53,236 nt of DNA from Aeromonas tecta (GCF_000820185.1 NZ_CDCA01000026.1:1-53236); one strand, 5' to 3'; numbered from the stretch's first letter, positions 17,630-28,147 are shown. Numbers and translations: made by a program. The notes: generated by a model not told the origin, from the sequence alone.

Positions 17630-19867
17630 ATGGATCTGCGTCTGTTGTGCTTTGCCCTTGGGGCAAGCTCCTCACTGCTCTGGCCCTGGTTACCTTCGCT
17701 GGCATGGGGAGGGTTGCTGCTGGCTCTTGCCGCCCCGCTTGCTTTTGGTCGCCATTGGCGGCTGCTGTTCCTGTTGCTCGGCATGCTCTGGATGCAGCTC
17801 AACTTGCCGTATCGGCTGGCCTGGCTGGATAGCCTGGAGGCGCAGACAACCCACATCATAACCGCACGGGTGCAAAGTACGGAGCCCTCAGGTGATAAAC
17901 AGGGAGATAAATTTGTCCGCCTGCTGCTGCGGGTGGTGACCCTGGATGAGCGCTCCCTCACCCCTGAGCCTCTGATCCGGCTCAACGCCTATCAGGCGCT
18001 GCCGCCGATGCCGGCGGGCAGTGCTATCACGCTGGTGAGTACCCTCAAACCCGCCCACGGGCTCGCCAACGAGGCGGGCATGGATGGGCGGCGCCTGCTG
18101 CTCGGCAAGGGCATCACAGCGACCGGCAATCTGCGCCGGGTGATTGAGATAAAAGAGGTACCTCCGGGCTGGCGTGAACGCTGGCTGGCGCAGGCGAATG
18201 CCGGTTGGCGGGGGCTAAGCCAGGCCCCCTTGCTGGCGGCGCTCAGCTTCGGTGAGCAGGCGGGCATCACGGACGGGCAGTGGGATCTGTTTCGCGGCAG
18301 TGGCCTGACCCATATCATCGCCATCTCGGGTCAGCATATCGCTCTGGTGGCGGTGCTTGGCTGGTGGCTGGGACGACTGTTCGGGTTGCGTGGCGCTATC
18401 CTGGTCTCCCTGTTGTTTGCCGCGACTTACAGCGCCCTGGCGGGATTTGCGGTGGCGACCGAGCGGGCACTCATCATGGTACTGGTCTGGAGCCTGCTGC
18501 GCTGGCTGAAACGGGACTGGCCTAGTTATCGCATCTGGTTGTGGGCCTTCGTTGTCATCACGCTCTGGGATCCCCTAGCCCTCTATTCGGCCGGATTCTG
18601 GCTCTCGTTCATGGCGGTGGCCTTGCTGTTGCTGGCCGGTTATCTGGATCCCAAGCCCGGTCTGGTGCGGCTGCAGTTCTTGTTGCTGCTGGGGCTGCTC
18701 CCCTTGCAACTACTGCTGTTCGAGGGCATGGCACCGCTGGCACTGCTACTCAATCTGCTGGCCCTGCCGCTGTTTTGTATCGGTATCATCCCGCTCGCAC
18801 TGATTGGCGTGTTGCTGGCGCCACTCTCCAGCGATCTGGCCCACGGCCTGTTCTGGCTGGCCAATCTGGGATTGGAGTGGGTGTTGTGGGGGCTTGGCCT
18901 GCTGGCCGAACATCTGCAACTCTGGTGGCCGGTACCTGACTGGCTGATGCCCGCCAGCATCCTGCTCATCTTGCTGTGGGGTGGCTGGCAGTTGCCGGGT
19001 GGCCGCCCCTTGCTGCTGCCGGTGGCAGCGGCCCTGTTGCTGGCGGCCTGGCCAGCACCAGTTCGTTGGCAAATACGAGTGTTGGATGTGGGGCAGGGGC
19101 TGTCGGTGCTCATCACCCGTGGGGAGCGCGGCATCCTGTATGACACCGGCGATCGCTATCCTGGCGGCTACAACATGGCGGATGCAGCCATCTTGCCGCA
19201 GCTCAATGGACTCGGCGTGCGGGTGCTGGACGCGCTTATCATCTCTCATAAGGACAAGGACCACGCCGGTAACAGGGACGCCATCCTGCGGGCGGTGCCG
19301 GTACGCCGTGAACTCTCCTCATTCAAATTCGCGCAAAGCACTGAGCTGTGTCGGCGTGGCCAGCAGTGGCGCTGGCAAGGGCTTGACTTTGCCGTGCTCT
19401 GGCCCGAGCGACCGGGCGCCGGTCACAACAACGATGGTTGCGTGCTGCAGATAAGTGACGGCCAGCAGCGCATCCTGCTCAGCGCCGATATCGAGAAGGA
19501 GGCGGAGCGCCGCCTGCTTGCGCTCGAAGGGGAGGGGCTTGCCAGCACTCTTGCCAGTACTCTTTCCAGCACTCTGCTGGTGAGTCCGCACCACGGCAGC
19601 CGCACCTCCTCGACCCCGGTTTTCGTGGCGGCGGTAAACCCTGCGTTTGTAGTGCACAGCGCAGGCTATATGAATCAGTGGCAATTTCCCCGCCCCGAGG
19701 TGGTGGCGAGATACGAGCATGCCAGACAGTGGGTGACCGGTCAGGATGGCGCCATTCTGATCGAGGGCGGGGATCACGGGCTCGAGATCCGGGCCGAGCG
19801 CGGACAGGGGCCCTGGTATCGGCGAGGCGGCGCCTGGTGGCGACCCCGCCTCTGGCGAGAGGAATAA
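17630..19867 (+). CDS. comEC: DNA internalization competence protein ComEC/Rec2
   Basis: The product is about 745 residues. It has an N-terminal DUF4131 region, then a multi-spanning Competence domain with GSGLTHIIAISGQHIALVA, the signature of ComEC channels. From about residue 490 comes a metallo-beta-lactamase-like domain (VLDVGQGLSVLI, YDTGDRYPGG, SHKDKDHAGN, VSPHHGSRTSS). ComEC moves one DNA strand through the inner membrane during natural transformation. I chose ATG 17630 because ATGs at 17585 and 17600 overlap the divergent DUF2062 start. It contains a small in-frame repeat, ASTLASTLSSTL, at about 19545-19580. The order comEC-msbA-lpxK is as in E. coli. Confidence 0.9.
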   Translation: MDLRLLCFALGASSSLLWPWLPSLAWGGLLLALAAPLAFGRHWRLLFLLLGMLWMQLNLPYRLAWLDSLEAQTTHIITARVQSTEPSGDKQGDKFVRLLLRVVTLDERSLTPEPLIRLNAYQALPPMPAGSAITLVSTLKPAHGLANEAGMDGRRLLLGKGITATGNLRRVIEIKEVPPGWRERWLAQANAGWRGLSQAPLLAALSFGEQAGITDGQWDLFRGSGLTHIIAISGQHIALVAVLGWWLGRLFGLRGAILVSLLFAATYSALAGFAVATERALIMVLVWSLLRWLKRDWPSYRIWLWAFVVITLWDPLALYSAGFWLSFMAVALLLLAGYLDPKPGLVRLQFLLLLGLLPLQLLLFEGMAPLALLLNLLALPLFCIGIIPLALIGVLLAPLSSDLAHGLFWLANLGLEWVLWGLGLLAEHLQLWWPVPDWLMPASILLILLWGGWQLPGGRPLLLPVAAALLLAAWPAPVRWQIRVLDVGQGLSVLITRGERGILYDTGDRYPGGYNMADAAILPQLNGLGVRVLDALIISHKDKDHAGNRDAILRAVPVRRELSSFKFAQSTELCRRGQQWRWQGLDFAVLWPERPGAGHNNDGCVLQISDGQQRILLSADIEKEAERRLLALEGEGLASTLASTLSSTLLVSPHHGSRTSSTPVFVAAVNPAFVVHSAGYMNQWQFPRPEVVARYEHARQWVTGQDGAILIEGGDHGLEIRAERGQGPWYRRGGAWWRPRLWREE

Positions 19868-20023
19868 GCCGTCATTTCGTCTCTTTACGTCTGAAACCGC
19901 TAGAAATGATTCAAATTTGCTCTGGATGGGAGCTGCGGGTTGAGGGTATCCGCATGGCGGCACTTGGTGGTTGCCCAAGCTTTGGCTAGAATAGCCCGTC
20001 ATTTCCCTTATTAACGGCTATTC

Positions 20024-21799
20024 ATGCAACAAGAAACCTCACAAGAGAGCTGGCCCGTCTTCAAGCGCCTGCTCGGGTATGTCCGGGATCGCAAGCTGGG
20101 TCTGGTTGGCGGCATCATCGGCATGCTGGGCTACGCAGCCGTGGATACCACCTTCGTCTATTCCATCAAGCCGCTGATCGATCAGGGCCTGAACGGCAAT
20201 GACAGCACTGTGCTGAAATGGATGCCCTTCTTCGTGCTCGGCATCGTCGCCCTGCGCGGCTGCGCCGCCTTCCTCTCCAACTACTGCATGGCCTGGGTCG
20301 GTAACCATGTGGTGATGCGGCTGCAGCAACAGGTGTTCAGCCACCTGATGGCCATGCCCATGAGCTTCTTCGATCGCCAGAACACCGGCAACCTGCTCTC
20401 CAAGGTGACCTATGACGCCGGTCAGGTGTCGTCCGCCGCGAGCTCCACCCTGGTCTCCCTGGTGCGGGAAGGGGCCACCGTCATCGGTCTGCTCGGCCTG
20501 ATGTTCTGGCACTCCTGGCAGCTGTCGGTGATCTTCCTGGTGGTGGGCCCGGTGGTGGGCATCCTGATTGGTCTCATCAGCCGCCGTTTTCGCAAGATCA
20601 GCCGCCATATCCAGCAGGCGGTAGGCGATATCACCACTTCGACCGAGCAGATGCTCAAGGGTCATAAAGAGGTGCTGATGTTTGGCGGCCAGCAGGTGGA
20701 AGACAAGCGCTTCTTCACCGTCAGCAACCGCATGCGCCAGCAGACCATGAAGATGGTAGCCGCCGATGCCATCGGCAGCCCCATCGTCCAGATGGTGGCC
20801 TCGGTCGCCCTAGCGGTCTTCCTCTACGTCGCGACCATCGACAGCGTCAAGGCGACCCTGACTGCCGGTACCTTCACCGTCATGGTCACCTCCATGATGA
20901 TGCTGCTCAAGCCGCTCAAAAGCCTGACCGACGTGAACAACCAGTTCCAGCGCGGCATCACCGCCTGCCAGAGCCTGTTCGGTCTGCTCGACTCGACCCC
21001 GGAAGAAGATACTGGCACCCGCACCCTGGAGCGGGCCCGTGGCGAAATCGAGTTCCGTAACGTCACCTTCACCTATCCGACCAAAGAGACCCCGGCGCTG
21101 CACAATGTCAGCTTCAAGGTCGAGGCGGGTAAATCCGTGGCGCTGGTGGGGCGCTCAGGTTCTGGCAAGAGCACCATCGCCAGCCTGCTGACCCGTTTCT
21201 ACGACATCGAGCAGGGCGAGATCCTGCTGGACGGCGTCAACATCCGCGAATACAAGTTGAGCGAGCTGCGCAAGCAGTACGCCCTGGTGTCACAGCACGT
21301 GCACCTGTTCAACGACTCCGTGGCCAACAACATCGCCTATGCGGCGGAAGATCGCTACAGCCGGGAAGAGATCCAGCATGCGGCCCGCATCGCCCACGCG
21401 GACGAGTTCGTGCGCAAGATGCCGAATGGCTACGACACCGTCATCGGTGAAAACGGAGCTTCTCTGTCTGGCGGCCAACGCCAGCGGATCGCCATCGCCC
21501 GCGCCCTGCTGCGCGATGCGCCCGTGTTGCTGCTGGATGAGGCGACGTCTGCCTTGGATACCGAATCCGAGCGCCACATCCAGGCCGCCATCGACGAGCT
21601 GTGCAAGGCGCGCACCTCGTTGGTCATCGCTCACCGCCTCTCCACCATCGAGAAGGCTGACGAGATCCTGGTCATCGACGAGGGTCATATCGTCGAGCGT
21701 GGCAATCACAGCGAACTGATGGCCGAGCAGGGCACCTATGCCCAACTGCGCGCCATCCAGTTCGGTGCGAGCCACCCTGCCGTGAGCCAACAGGGCTGA
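20024..21799 (+). CDS. msbA: Lipid A export permease/ATP-binding protein MsbA
   Basis: This is a 591-residue ABC half-transporter. Six membrane helices fill residues 1-330. The nucleotide-binding domain has Walker A GRSGSGKST (376-384), Q-loop YALVSQHVHLFND, signature SLSGGQRQR, Walker B VLLLDEATSALD and the H-loop IAHRLST. Walker A positions coincide with E. coli MsbA. As a homodimer it flips lipid A-core from the inner to the outer leaflet of the inner membrane. It overlaps the next gene by the TGATG junction at 21796-21801, so msbA and lpxK are translationally coupled. Confidence 0.96.
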   Translation: MQQETSQESWPVFKRLLGYVRDRKLGLVGGIIGMLGYAAVDTTFVYSIKPLIDQGLNGNDSTVLKWMPFFVLGIVALRGCAAFLSNYCMAWVGNHVVMRLQQQVFSHLMAMPMSFFDRQNTGNLLSKVTYDAGQVSSAASSTLVSLVREGATVIGLLGLMFWHSWQLSVIFLVVGPVVGILIGLISRRFRKISRHIQQAVGDITTSTEQMLKGHKEVLMFGGQQVEDKRFFTVSNRMRQQTMKMVAADAIGSPIVQMVASVALAVFLYVATIDSVKATLTAGTFTVMVTSMMMLLKPLKSLTDVNNQFQRGITACQSLFGLLDSTPEEDTGTRTLERARGEIEFRNVTFTYPTKETPALHNVSFKVEAGKSVALVGRSGSGKSTIASLLTRFYDIEQGEILLDGVNIREYKLSELRKQYALVSQHVHLFNDSVANNIAYAAEDRYSREEIQHAARIAHADEFVRKMPNGYDTVIGENGASLSGGQRQRIAIARALLRDAPVLLLDEATSALDTESERHIQAAIDELCKARTSLVIAHRLSTIEKADEILVIDEGHIVERGNHSELMAEQGTYAQLRAIQFGASHPAVSQQG

Positions 21800-22785
21800 T
21801 GCTGGAGCAGATCTGGTATGGGCGAAGCGGCTGGCGCTGGTGGCTTGCCCCCTTCGCCCTGCTGTTTGCGCTCATCAGCGGTGCTCGTCGGGTCGCCTAT
21901 CGCCGCGGCTGGAGCAAGGCCTATCGCGCCAGCGTGCCGGTGATCGTGGTCGGTAACCTCTCGGTCGGTGGCAACGGCAAGACCCCTGTGGTGATCTGGC
22001 TGGTGGAGCAGTTGCAGGCCCGGGGCTTCAAGCCCGGGGTGGTCAGCCGCGGTTATGGCGGCAAGGCGCCCCATTATCCCTATCGACTCGATCAGCAGAG
22101 CACCACCGCAGAGGCGGGGGATGAACCCGTGCTCATCGCCCGGCGCTGCGGCTGCCCCGTGGTGGTGGCCCCCAAGCGCGCCGATGCGGTGCGGCTGCTG
22201 GAGCAAAGTGGTGAGGTGGACATCATCATCACCGACGATGGCCTGCAGCACTACGCGCTGGCCCGGGATCTGGAACTGGTGGTGGTGGATGGCGTGCGCC
22301 GTTTCGGCAATGGCTGCCTGCTGCCCATGGGGCCCCTGCGCGAGCCGCTAACTCGCCTGAAGCGGGTGAATGCCATCATTTGCAATGGCGGCACCCCGGC
22401 CAGGGGCGAGTATCCCATGGCGCTGGTGGCGGATGCGCCGCGGCGGGTGCGGGACGACGCGCTGGCCGCTGAGCCCTTGCCGCGCGAGGTAGATGCCCTG
22501 GCGGGGATCGGTCATCCCCCCCGTTTCTTTGCGACGCTCACCAGCCTTGGCTATGAACTCAAACAGAGCGTTGGCTACGCGGATCATCAGGCGTTCGACA
22601 GCGCCGAGCTGCTGGCTCGTTTTTCTGATCGTCCCTTGCTGATGACCGAGAAGGATGCGGTCAAGTGCCGGGACTTCGCACCGGCGCACTGGTGGTATCT
22701 GCCGGTCAGTGCCGAGCTGCCGACCTCCTTGCTCGATACTCTGCTGGCGTCCCTGACAGAGTCCCGTGCTGGTGCGGATAAATAA
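21799..22785 (+). CDS. lpxK: Tetraacyldisaccharide 4'-kinase LpxK
   Basis: The 328-residue protein has the P-loop GNLSVGGNGKTP (about residues 50-61), then FKPGVVSRGYGGK and ITDDGLQHY, all typical of LpxK. It phosphorylates the 4' position of the lipid A disaccharide precursor, giving lipid IVA. The N-terminal hydrophobic stretch anchors it at the inner membrane. The ATG at 21799 overlaps the msbA stop. Downstream lies a 206-bp gap with a strong hairpin (22863-22929) before ycaR-kdsB; ycaQ, present here in E. coli, is absent. Confidence 0.95.
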   Translation: MLEQIWYGRSGWRWWLAPFALLFALISGARRVAYRRGWSKAYRASVPVIVVGNLSVGGNGKTPVVIWLVEQLQARGFKPGVVSRGYGGKAPHYPYRLDQQSTTAEAGDEPVLIARRCGCPVVVAPKRADAVRLLEQSGEVDIIITDDGLQHYALARDLELVVVDGVRRFGNGCLLPMGPLREPLTRLKRVNAIICNGGTPARGEYPMALVADAPRRVRDDALAAEPLPREVDALAGIGHPPRFFATLTSLGYELKQSVGYADHQAFDSAELLARFSDRPLLMTEKDAVKCRDFAPAHWWYLPVSAELPTSLLDTLLASLTESRAGADK

Positions 22786-22862
22786 ACAATGCGTTTGTGC
22801 TGTTGGGGTGATATTTACCTTGTGTAATGACTGCCTAATCGGCCCGCTAAGCTGAAAATACT

Positions 22863-22929
22863 GACATGTCCGGCGTGAAGGTGAGGCGGGTGCCGTTGAA
22901 GGCATCTCCTCATCGGCGCCGGACATGTC
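22863..22929 (+). other. Long structured hairpin between lpxK and ycaR
   Basis: The outer arms GACATGTCCGGCG (22863-22875) and CGCCGGACATGTC (22917-22929) pair perfectly over 13 bp. An inner stem, GGTGAGG..GGGTGCC against GGCATC..CCTCATC, pairs with G-U wobbles, closed by a GTTGAA loop. It has no T-tract, so it is not a normal terminator. It could be an mRNA processing or stability element, or a mobile repeat. Confidence 0.6.
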
Positions 22930-22991
22930 CATTGGATTGCCCGGTATCATTGCCGGTATCGCCTGTCCGAAATCGTTAAAGGAGTTTCGTT

Positions 22992-23180
22992 GTGGCACTG
23001 GATATTAAACTGCTCGACATCATTGCCTGCCCGGTTTGCAAGGGGAAGCTGCACTACAACAAGGCCGCCCATGAGCTGGTCTGCCGCTTCGACAAGCTGG
23101 CCTATCCGCTGGAGGAGGGGATCCCGGTGCTGCTGGAGAACCGCGCCCGCTTGCTCAGTAGTGACGAGATGCCGTCATGA
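22992..23180 (+). CDS. ycaR: Trm112-family protein YcaR
   Basis: The 62-residue protein starts at GTG 22992, with GGAG 8-11 bp upstream. It has the family zinc-ribbon opening ([14 protein letters not shown]) and the closing [11 protein letters not shown]. Only three Cys residues (CPVC and VCRF) are seen. Its function is not settled; the gene is conserved beside kdsB in gammaproteobacteria. The stop overlaps the kdsB start (ATGA), indicating coupling. Confidence 0.9.
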   Translation: MALDIKLLDIIACPVCKGKLHYNKAAHELVCRFDKLAYPLEEGIPVLLENRARLLSSDEMPS

Positions 23181-23938
23181 GTTTTGTGGTGGTCATCCCG
23201 GCTCGCTATGCGTCGACCCGGTTGCCGGGCAAGCCGCTGGCGGACATCCATGGCAAGCCCATGGTGCAGCACGTGGTGGAAAAAGCCCTGCAGTCCGGCG
23301 CCGATCGGGTGATCGTCGCGACCGACGATGTGCGGGTACAACAGACGCTGGCGGCGGTGGCGCAAGAGACCGGCGCCGAGGTGTGCATGACCTCCCCGGA
23401 TCACCAGTCCGGCACCGAGCGTCTGGCCGAGGTGTGCCGTCACTACGGCTTCGCCAGCGACACCATCATCGTCAACGTGCAGGGGGATGAGCCACTCATT
23501 CCGCCCGTCATCATCCGTCAGGTGGCCGACAACCTGGCCGTCGCCACAGCGCCCATGGCGACACTCTCCGTGCCCATTGTGGACGCCGAAGAGGCGTTCA
23601 ATCCCAATGCGGTGAAGGTGGTGACCGACAAGGATGGCTACGCGCTCTACTTCAGTCGCGCCAGCATTCCCTGGGACAGGGACAGGTTCGCCCAGAGCCA
23701 TGAGCAGATTGGTGCGCATTATCAGCGCCATATCGGCATCTACGCCTACCGCGCCGGTTTCATCCAGCGTTATGTGGATTGGGCGCCGAGCCTGCTCGAG
23801 CAGGTCGAGGCGCTGGAGCAGCTGCGGGTGCTCTGGTACGGGGAGAAGATCCACGTGGCCCAGGCGCTGGAAGCCCCGCCGGTCGGGGTGGATACCCAGC
23901 GCGATCTGGACAAGGTCCGTGCCCTGCTGGCCCCTTGA
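23177..23938 (+). CDS. kdsB: CMP-KDO synthetase KdsB
   Basis: The 253-residue protein opens with [19 protein letters not shown], the nucleotide-binding signature of 3-deoxy-manno-octulosonate cytidylyltransferase. It also has [18 protein letters not shown] and [13 protein letters not shown]. It activates KDO with CTP for transfer to lipid A. It overlaps ycaR by 4 bp and is followed by a strong terminator at 23961-23990, which ends the msbA-lpxK-ycaR-kdsB transcription unit. Confidence 0.95.
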   Translation: MSFVVVIPARYASTRLPGKPLADIHGKPMVQHVVEKALQSGADRVIVATDDVRVQQTLAAVAQETGAEVCMTSPDHQSGTERLAEVCRHYGFASDTIIVNVQGDEPLIPPVIIRQVADNLAVATAPMATLSVPIVDAEEAFNPNAVKVVTDKDGYALYFSRASIPWDRDRFAQSHEQIGAHYQRHIGIYAYRAGFIQRYVDWAPSLLEQVEALEQLRVLWYGEKIHVAQALEAPPVGVDTQRDLDKVRALLAP

Positions 23939-23960
23939 GACGAGCACCGGTATCTGATGT

Positions 23961-23990
23961 GAAACGGCGCCCATGGCGCCGTTTTTTGGT
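23961..23990 (+). terminator. Terminator after kdsB
   Basis: AACGGCGCC / GGCGCCGTT stem with a short CATG-type loop followed by TTTTGG, 22 bp after the kdsB stop. Confidence 0.88.
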
Positions 23991-24146
23991 TGAAACTTTA
24001 TATAATTAGTTGATTGAAAAAGGTATTCACAAACAGGTTCAATCTTTTCCCGACCATGGTTTGCCAAAGCAGCGAGTTTGGTTATGATGCAAGACGCCGT
24101 GTTAACCCTAACTGGCATATAACGAGATAAAAAACGGGGTGTATGG

Positions 24147-24791
24147 GTGATTAATGTATTCCTGGTCGATGATCATGAGTTGGTGCGTACAGGGATAAGA
24201 CGCATTTTGGAGGATGTCCGCGGGATCAAGGTGGTAGGCGAAGCACAGAGCGGCGAAACAGCCGTGACTTTCTGCCGACAGCACCACCCTGACGTGATCC
24301 TGATGGACATGAACATGCCGGGCATCGGCGGCCTGGAGGCGACCCGCAAGATCCTGCGGATCCGGCCCGATGTGCGCATCATAGTGCTGACCATTCATTC
24401 AGAAAACCCGTTCCCGACCAAGGTGATGCAGGCGGGTGCCGCCGGTTATCTGACCAAGGGCGCCGCCCCGGACGAGATGATCCACGCCATTCGGCTGGTG
24501 CACTCCGGCCAGCGTTACATCTCCCCGGAGATCGCCCAGCAGATGGCACTGAGCCAGTTTGCCTCGGCGGATGAGAACCCTTTCAAGTCCCTCTCCGAGC
24601 GCGAGCTGCAGATCATGATGATGATCACCAAGGGGCAGAAGGTGACCGACATCTCCGAGCAGCTCAACCTGAGCCCGAAGACGGTCAACAGCTACCGCTA
24701 CCGGCTGTTCAGCAAGCTCAACATCAATGGCGATGTGGAGCTGACCCATCTGGCCATTCGCTATGGCATGCTGGATGCCGACACCCTGTAA
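24147..24791 (+). CDS. uvrY: Response regulator UvrY/VarA (BarA partner)
   Basis: The 214-residue protein has a receiver domain with DD at 8-9, the phosphoacceptor Asp54 (VILMDMNMPG) and a conserved Lys in GYLTKGAAP. The C-terminal LuxR-type helix-turn-helix reads LSERELQIMMMITKGQK, then LSPKTVNSYRYRLFSKL. It is very close to E. coli UvrY, which with the BarA sensor activates small RNAs of the Csr system. The start codon is GTG at 24147 with GGGG upstream. It is followed by uvrC, as in E. coli. Confidence 0.95.
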   Translation: MINVFLVDDHELVRTGIRRILEDVRGIKVVGEAQSGETAVTFCRQHHPDVILMDMNMPGIGGLEATRKILRIRPDVRIIVLTIHSENPFPTKVMQAGAAGYLTKGAAPDEMIHAIRLVHSGQRYISPEIAQQMALSQFASADENPFKSLSERELQIMMMITKGQKVTDISEQLNLSPKTVNSYRYRLFSKLNINGDVELTHLAIRYGMLDADTL

Positions 24792-24820
24792 CTGGGTGTG
24801 ATGAACTCTGGTGAATAGAC

Positions 24821-24845
24821 AAAGGCGGCCCGGGCCGCCTTTTTG
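24821..24845 (+). terminator. Terminator after uvrY
   Basis: AAAGGCGGCCC / GGGCCGCCTTTTT palindrome 30 bp after the uvrY stop. It lies before uvrC, so the two genes are at least partly separate units. Confidence 0.88.
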
Positions 24846-25042
24846 CTTGCTGCGCTCTCATGCCTTGAGGCCTTGCCGCCAGTGCTTTTTGCTTTCCAGC
24901 GAGGGGACGCAGTATGATCTCCCCCGTGAATCCTTGTCCTAAGCCGAGTCGCCGATGATCCCTTCTCCCGCGCCCCTTTTTGATAATCAGGCTTTGCCGA
25001 GTGCCGTGACCCAGTCCATTCCTCTTTGTTGCGGGGCTCATC

Positions 25043-26893
25043 GTGACGGCCTCTGAACCTATCTTCGACAGCAAAGCCTTCCTCAGCGCCGTGACCAACC
25101 AGAGCGGCGTCTATCGCATGTACGACAGCGGTGGCACCGTCATCTATGTGGGCAAGGCCAAGGATCTCAAGAAACGGCTCGCCTCCTACTTTCGCACCAA
25201 CGTCGACAGCATCAAGACCCGCACCCTGGTGCGTCAGATTGCCGACATTCAGGTGACGGTGACCCACACCGAGACCGAGGCGCTGATCCTCGAGCACAAC
25301 CTCATCAAGCAGTACCAGCCGCGCTACAACGTGCTGCTGCGGGACGACAAGTCCTACCCCTGGATCATCATCACCGGCCATCGCCATCCCCGCATCGGTG
25401 TGCACCGCGGCGCCCGAAAAATCAAAGGGGATTATTTCGGCCCTTATCCTTCTGGTGGTGCGGTGCGCGAGAGTTTGCACCTGATGCAGAAGATCTTCCC
25501 GGTGCGCCAGTGTGAAGACGCCGTTTATGCCAACCGCAGCCGCCCTTGTCTGCTCTATCAGCTCAAGCGCTGCGCCGGCCCCTGTGTCGCCGGTCTGGTA
25601 AGCGAGGCGGAATATGCCCAGCAGGTGGAGCTGGCGAGGCTGTTTCTGGCGGGCAAGAACCAGCAGGTGATAGGCGAGCTGGTGGGCAAGATGGAGTCTG
25701 CCAGCGGCGATCTGCGCTTCGAGGAGGCGGCCCGTTACCGGGATCAGATCCAGGCGCTGCGGCGGGTCACCGAGCAGCAGTCGGTGAGCGGCAACGTGCT
25801 GGACGAGCTGGACGTGGTGGGGGTGGCCTTCGATCAGGGCACCGCCTGCATCCATGTACTGTTTATCCGCCAGGGCAAGGTGCTGGGCTCACGCAGCTAC
25901 TTCCCCAAGGTGCCGGCCGACACGCCGCTCGATGAGGTGGTGCAATCCTTCCTGCTGCAGTTTTATCTGTCGGGGCAGGGGGGACGGCAGATACCGAGCG
26001 AGGTGCTGCTGGATGTGGCGCTGGAGGACGAGGAGGTCATCGCCCAGACCCTGAGCCAGACCGCGGGTTACAAGGTGCGGGTACAGAGTCGCACCCGCGC
26101 CGAGCGGGCCCGCTTTATCAAGCTCGCGACCATCAATGCCGAGACGGCGCTGCGCTCGCGCCTCGCCCACAAGAGCACCACCACCGCCCGTTTCACTCAG
26201 TTGGAAGAGCTGTTGGAGCTGGAAGCCCCTATCGCTCGCATGGAGTGTTTCGATATCTCCCACACCATGGGGGAGCGCACCGTGGCCTCTTGCGTGGTGT
26301 TCAACCGGGAGGGGCCGCTGAGCTCCGAGTATCGCCGCTTCAATATCGAGGGCATCACCGGCGGGGATGACTACGCCGCCATGGAGCAGGCGCTGGAGCG
26401 GCGCTTTGGCAAGTTGCAGGAGCCGGACAAGGTGCCGGATGTGCTGTTTATCGACGGCGGCCTCGGTCAGTTGCGCCGTGCCGAAGAGATCCTGGCGCGT
26501 CAGCTGGAGTTTCTCGGCGGCAAATACCCGCTGCTGGTAGGTATCGCCAAGGGGGTGACCCGCAAGGCGGGGCTGGAGACCCTGATCCTGGGGGATAGCC
26601 ACGAAGAGCTGCACTTGCCGGCAGATATGCCCGCTTTGCACCTTATTCAGCACATTCGCGATGAATCTCACCGTTTTGCCATCACCGGTCACCGGGCGCG
26701 GCGCGCCAAGGCCCGTACCACCAGTACCCTGGAAGATATCCCCGGCGTGGGTCCCAAGCGCCGTCAGGCCCTGCTCAAATACCTGGGAGGCTTGCAAGAG
26801 GTGAAGAAGGCGGGGGTGGACGAGCTTGCCAAGGTGCCTGGCATCAGCCAGGAGCTGGCCCAGTCCATTCACGATGCCCTGCACTCGCTCTGA
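25043..26893 (+). CDS. uvrC: Excinuclease ABC subunit C
   Basis: The 616-residue protein has the GIY-YIG nuclease domain ([21 protein letters not shown], residues 20-40), a Cys-rich CxxxxxxxxC segment ([15 protein letters not shown]), a UVR motif ([16 protein letters not shown]) and an RNase H-like endonuclease domain ([23 protein letters not shown]). Two helix-hairpin-helix repeats close the C-terminus ([31 protein letters not shown]). It makes both incisions in nucleotide excision repair. The start is GTG 25043. The downstream 329-bp gap to pgsA shows no supported gene. Confidence 0.96.
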   Translation: MTASEPIFDSKAFLSAVTNQSGVYRMYDSGGTVIYVGKAKDLKKRLASYFRTNVDSIKTRTLVRQIADIQVTVTHTETEALILEHNLIKQYQPRYNVLLRDDKSYPWIIITGHRHPRIGVHRGARKIKGDYFGPYPSGGAVRESLHLMQKIFPVRQCEDAVYANRSRPCLLYQLKRCAGPCVAGLVSEAEYAQQVELARLFLAGKNQQVIGELVGKMESASGDLRFEEAARYRDQIQALRRVTEQQSVSGNVLDELDVVGVAFDQGTACIHVLFIRQGKVLGSRSYFPKVPADTPLDEVVQSFLLQFYLSGQGGRQIPSEVLLDVALEDEEVIAQTLSQTAGYKVRVQSRTRAERARFIKLATINAETALRSRLAHKSTTTARFTQLEELLELEAPIARMECFDISHTMGERTVASCVVFNREGPLSSEYRRFNIEGITGGDDYAAMEQALERRFGKLQEPDKVPDVLFIDGGLGQLRRAEEILARQLEFLGGKYPLLVGIAKGVTRKAGLETLILGDSHEELHLPADMPALHLIQHIRDESHRFAITGHRARRAKARTTSTLEDIPGVGPKRRQALLKYLGGLQEVKKAGVDELAKVPGISQELAQSIHDALHSL

Positions 26894-27222
26894 GGCTGGG
26901 TTATTTTGGTATCCGGCATCAACCAGGCGCAGGCGTGATCCACGCCTGCTGTTCGGGACAAGTGGCATCCGGCGGTATCAGCCAGGGGCGGGCTTGGCTT
27001 CGGCACCCAAGTTGCGTGGTTCTCGTTCTGGTGTTGTGGATGGGAGCAAATGCACCCTCTCGGTGTACAAGGGCCGTGACGCAGGGGGGCCGCGAATGTC
27101 ATAATAAGCGGCATCCTGAGGTTATTGATGGATTAATAGACCAAGGCGGGCGCCGGCCCGGTTGCATCGGCAATCGGCTTGGGGCTACCATCTAGCGGCA
27201 TACAAGAAGTGGCTGAAAAATA

Positions 27223-27777
27223 ATGACAAATATTCCTAACCTGCTGACGTTTTTTCGGATTTTACTGATCCCCGTCTTCGTCATCCTGTTCTATTTTCCG
27301 TACCAGTGGGCCTACATGGCGGCCGCCATCGTCTTCATCCTGGCCGCGGCGACCGACTGGTTTGACGGCTATCTTGCCCGCAAGCTGAATCAGTCCACCG
27401 CCTTTGGTGCCTTCCTCGATCCGGTCGCCGACAAGATCATGGTGGCCGCCGCGCTGGTGGTCATCGTCGAGCACTACAACACCGTCTGGGTCACCATCCC
27501 CGCCATGACCATGATTGGCCGCGAGATCATCATCTCCGCCCTGCGTGAGTGGATGGCCGAATTGGGTAAACGCTCCTCGGTGGCGGTCAGCTGGATTGGT
27601 AAGTGGAAGACCATGATCCAGATGGTCTCGCTCACCGGCCTCATCTGGCAGTACGACATCTGGATGGTGTGGCTCGCCTATGTGCTGCTCTACGTGGCGA
27701 CCGTGCTCACCTTCTGGTCCATGTTCCAGTACATGAAAGCCGCCTGGGGCGATCTGAGCTACCACTCCCGCTTCTAG
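27223..27777 (+). CDS. pgsA: Phosphatidylglycerophosphate synthase PgsA
   Basis: The 184-residue integral membrane protein carries the CDP-alcohol phosphotransferase motif D-G-x2-A-R-x8-G-x3-D-x3-D, seen as DGYLAR, then [10 protein letters not shown] (residues about 48-71). The opening [18 protein letters not shown] is typical of PgsA. It makes phosphatidylglycerol phosphate from CDP-diacylglycerol and glycerol-3-phosphate. The order uvrY-uvrC-pgsA-tRNA-Gly-Cys-Leu is conserved with E. coli. Confidence 0.95.
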   Translation: MTNIPNLLTFFRILLIPVFVILFYFPYQWAYMAAAIVFILAAATDWFDGYLARKLNQSTAFGAFLDPVADKIMVAAALVVIVEHYNTVWVTIPAMTMIGREIIISALREWMAELGKRSSVAVSWIGKWKTMIQMVSLTGLIWQYDIWMVWLAYVLLYVATVLTFWSMFQYMKAAWGDLSYHSRF

Positions 27778-27962
27778 CCCGTCTGCCACTGCACAAACCA
27801 CTGTTTCCCCGTCGTTGGGGCCGGGAAACAGCCATGAGTGGCAAAAATGCAGGGGAAGGGCAAAAAACATCCGAACGATCAGCGTATTAAATGTTTTTGG
27901 TTGACTGGGCGAGGAACATCGCTAGAATGCGTCCTCGTAGTCAGGCAATCAGCCAGACCGAT

Positions 27963-28038
<76 letters not shown>

Positions 28039-28073
28039 AATTCAGACAATCGAGAGCCAACTCTCTTTTGCAT

Positions 28074-28147
28074 GGCGCGTTAGCAAAGCGGTTATGCAGC
28101 GGATTGCAAATCCGTTTAGTCCGGTTCGACTCCGGAACGTGCCTCCA
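28074..28147 (+). tRNA. tRNA-Cys (anticodon GCA)
   Basis: 74 nt including an encoded CCA. The acceptor GGCGCGT pairs with ACGTGCC (one G-U); the anticodon GCA is at 28106-28108 in GGATTGCAAATCC. Same order as in the E. coli glyW-cysT-leuZ cluster. Confidence 0.97.
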
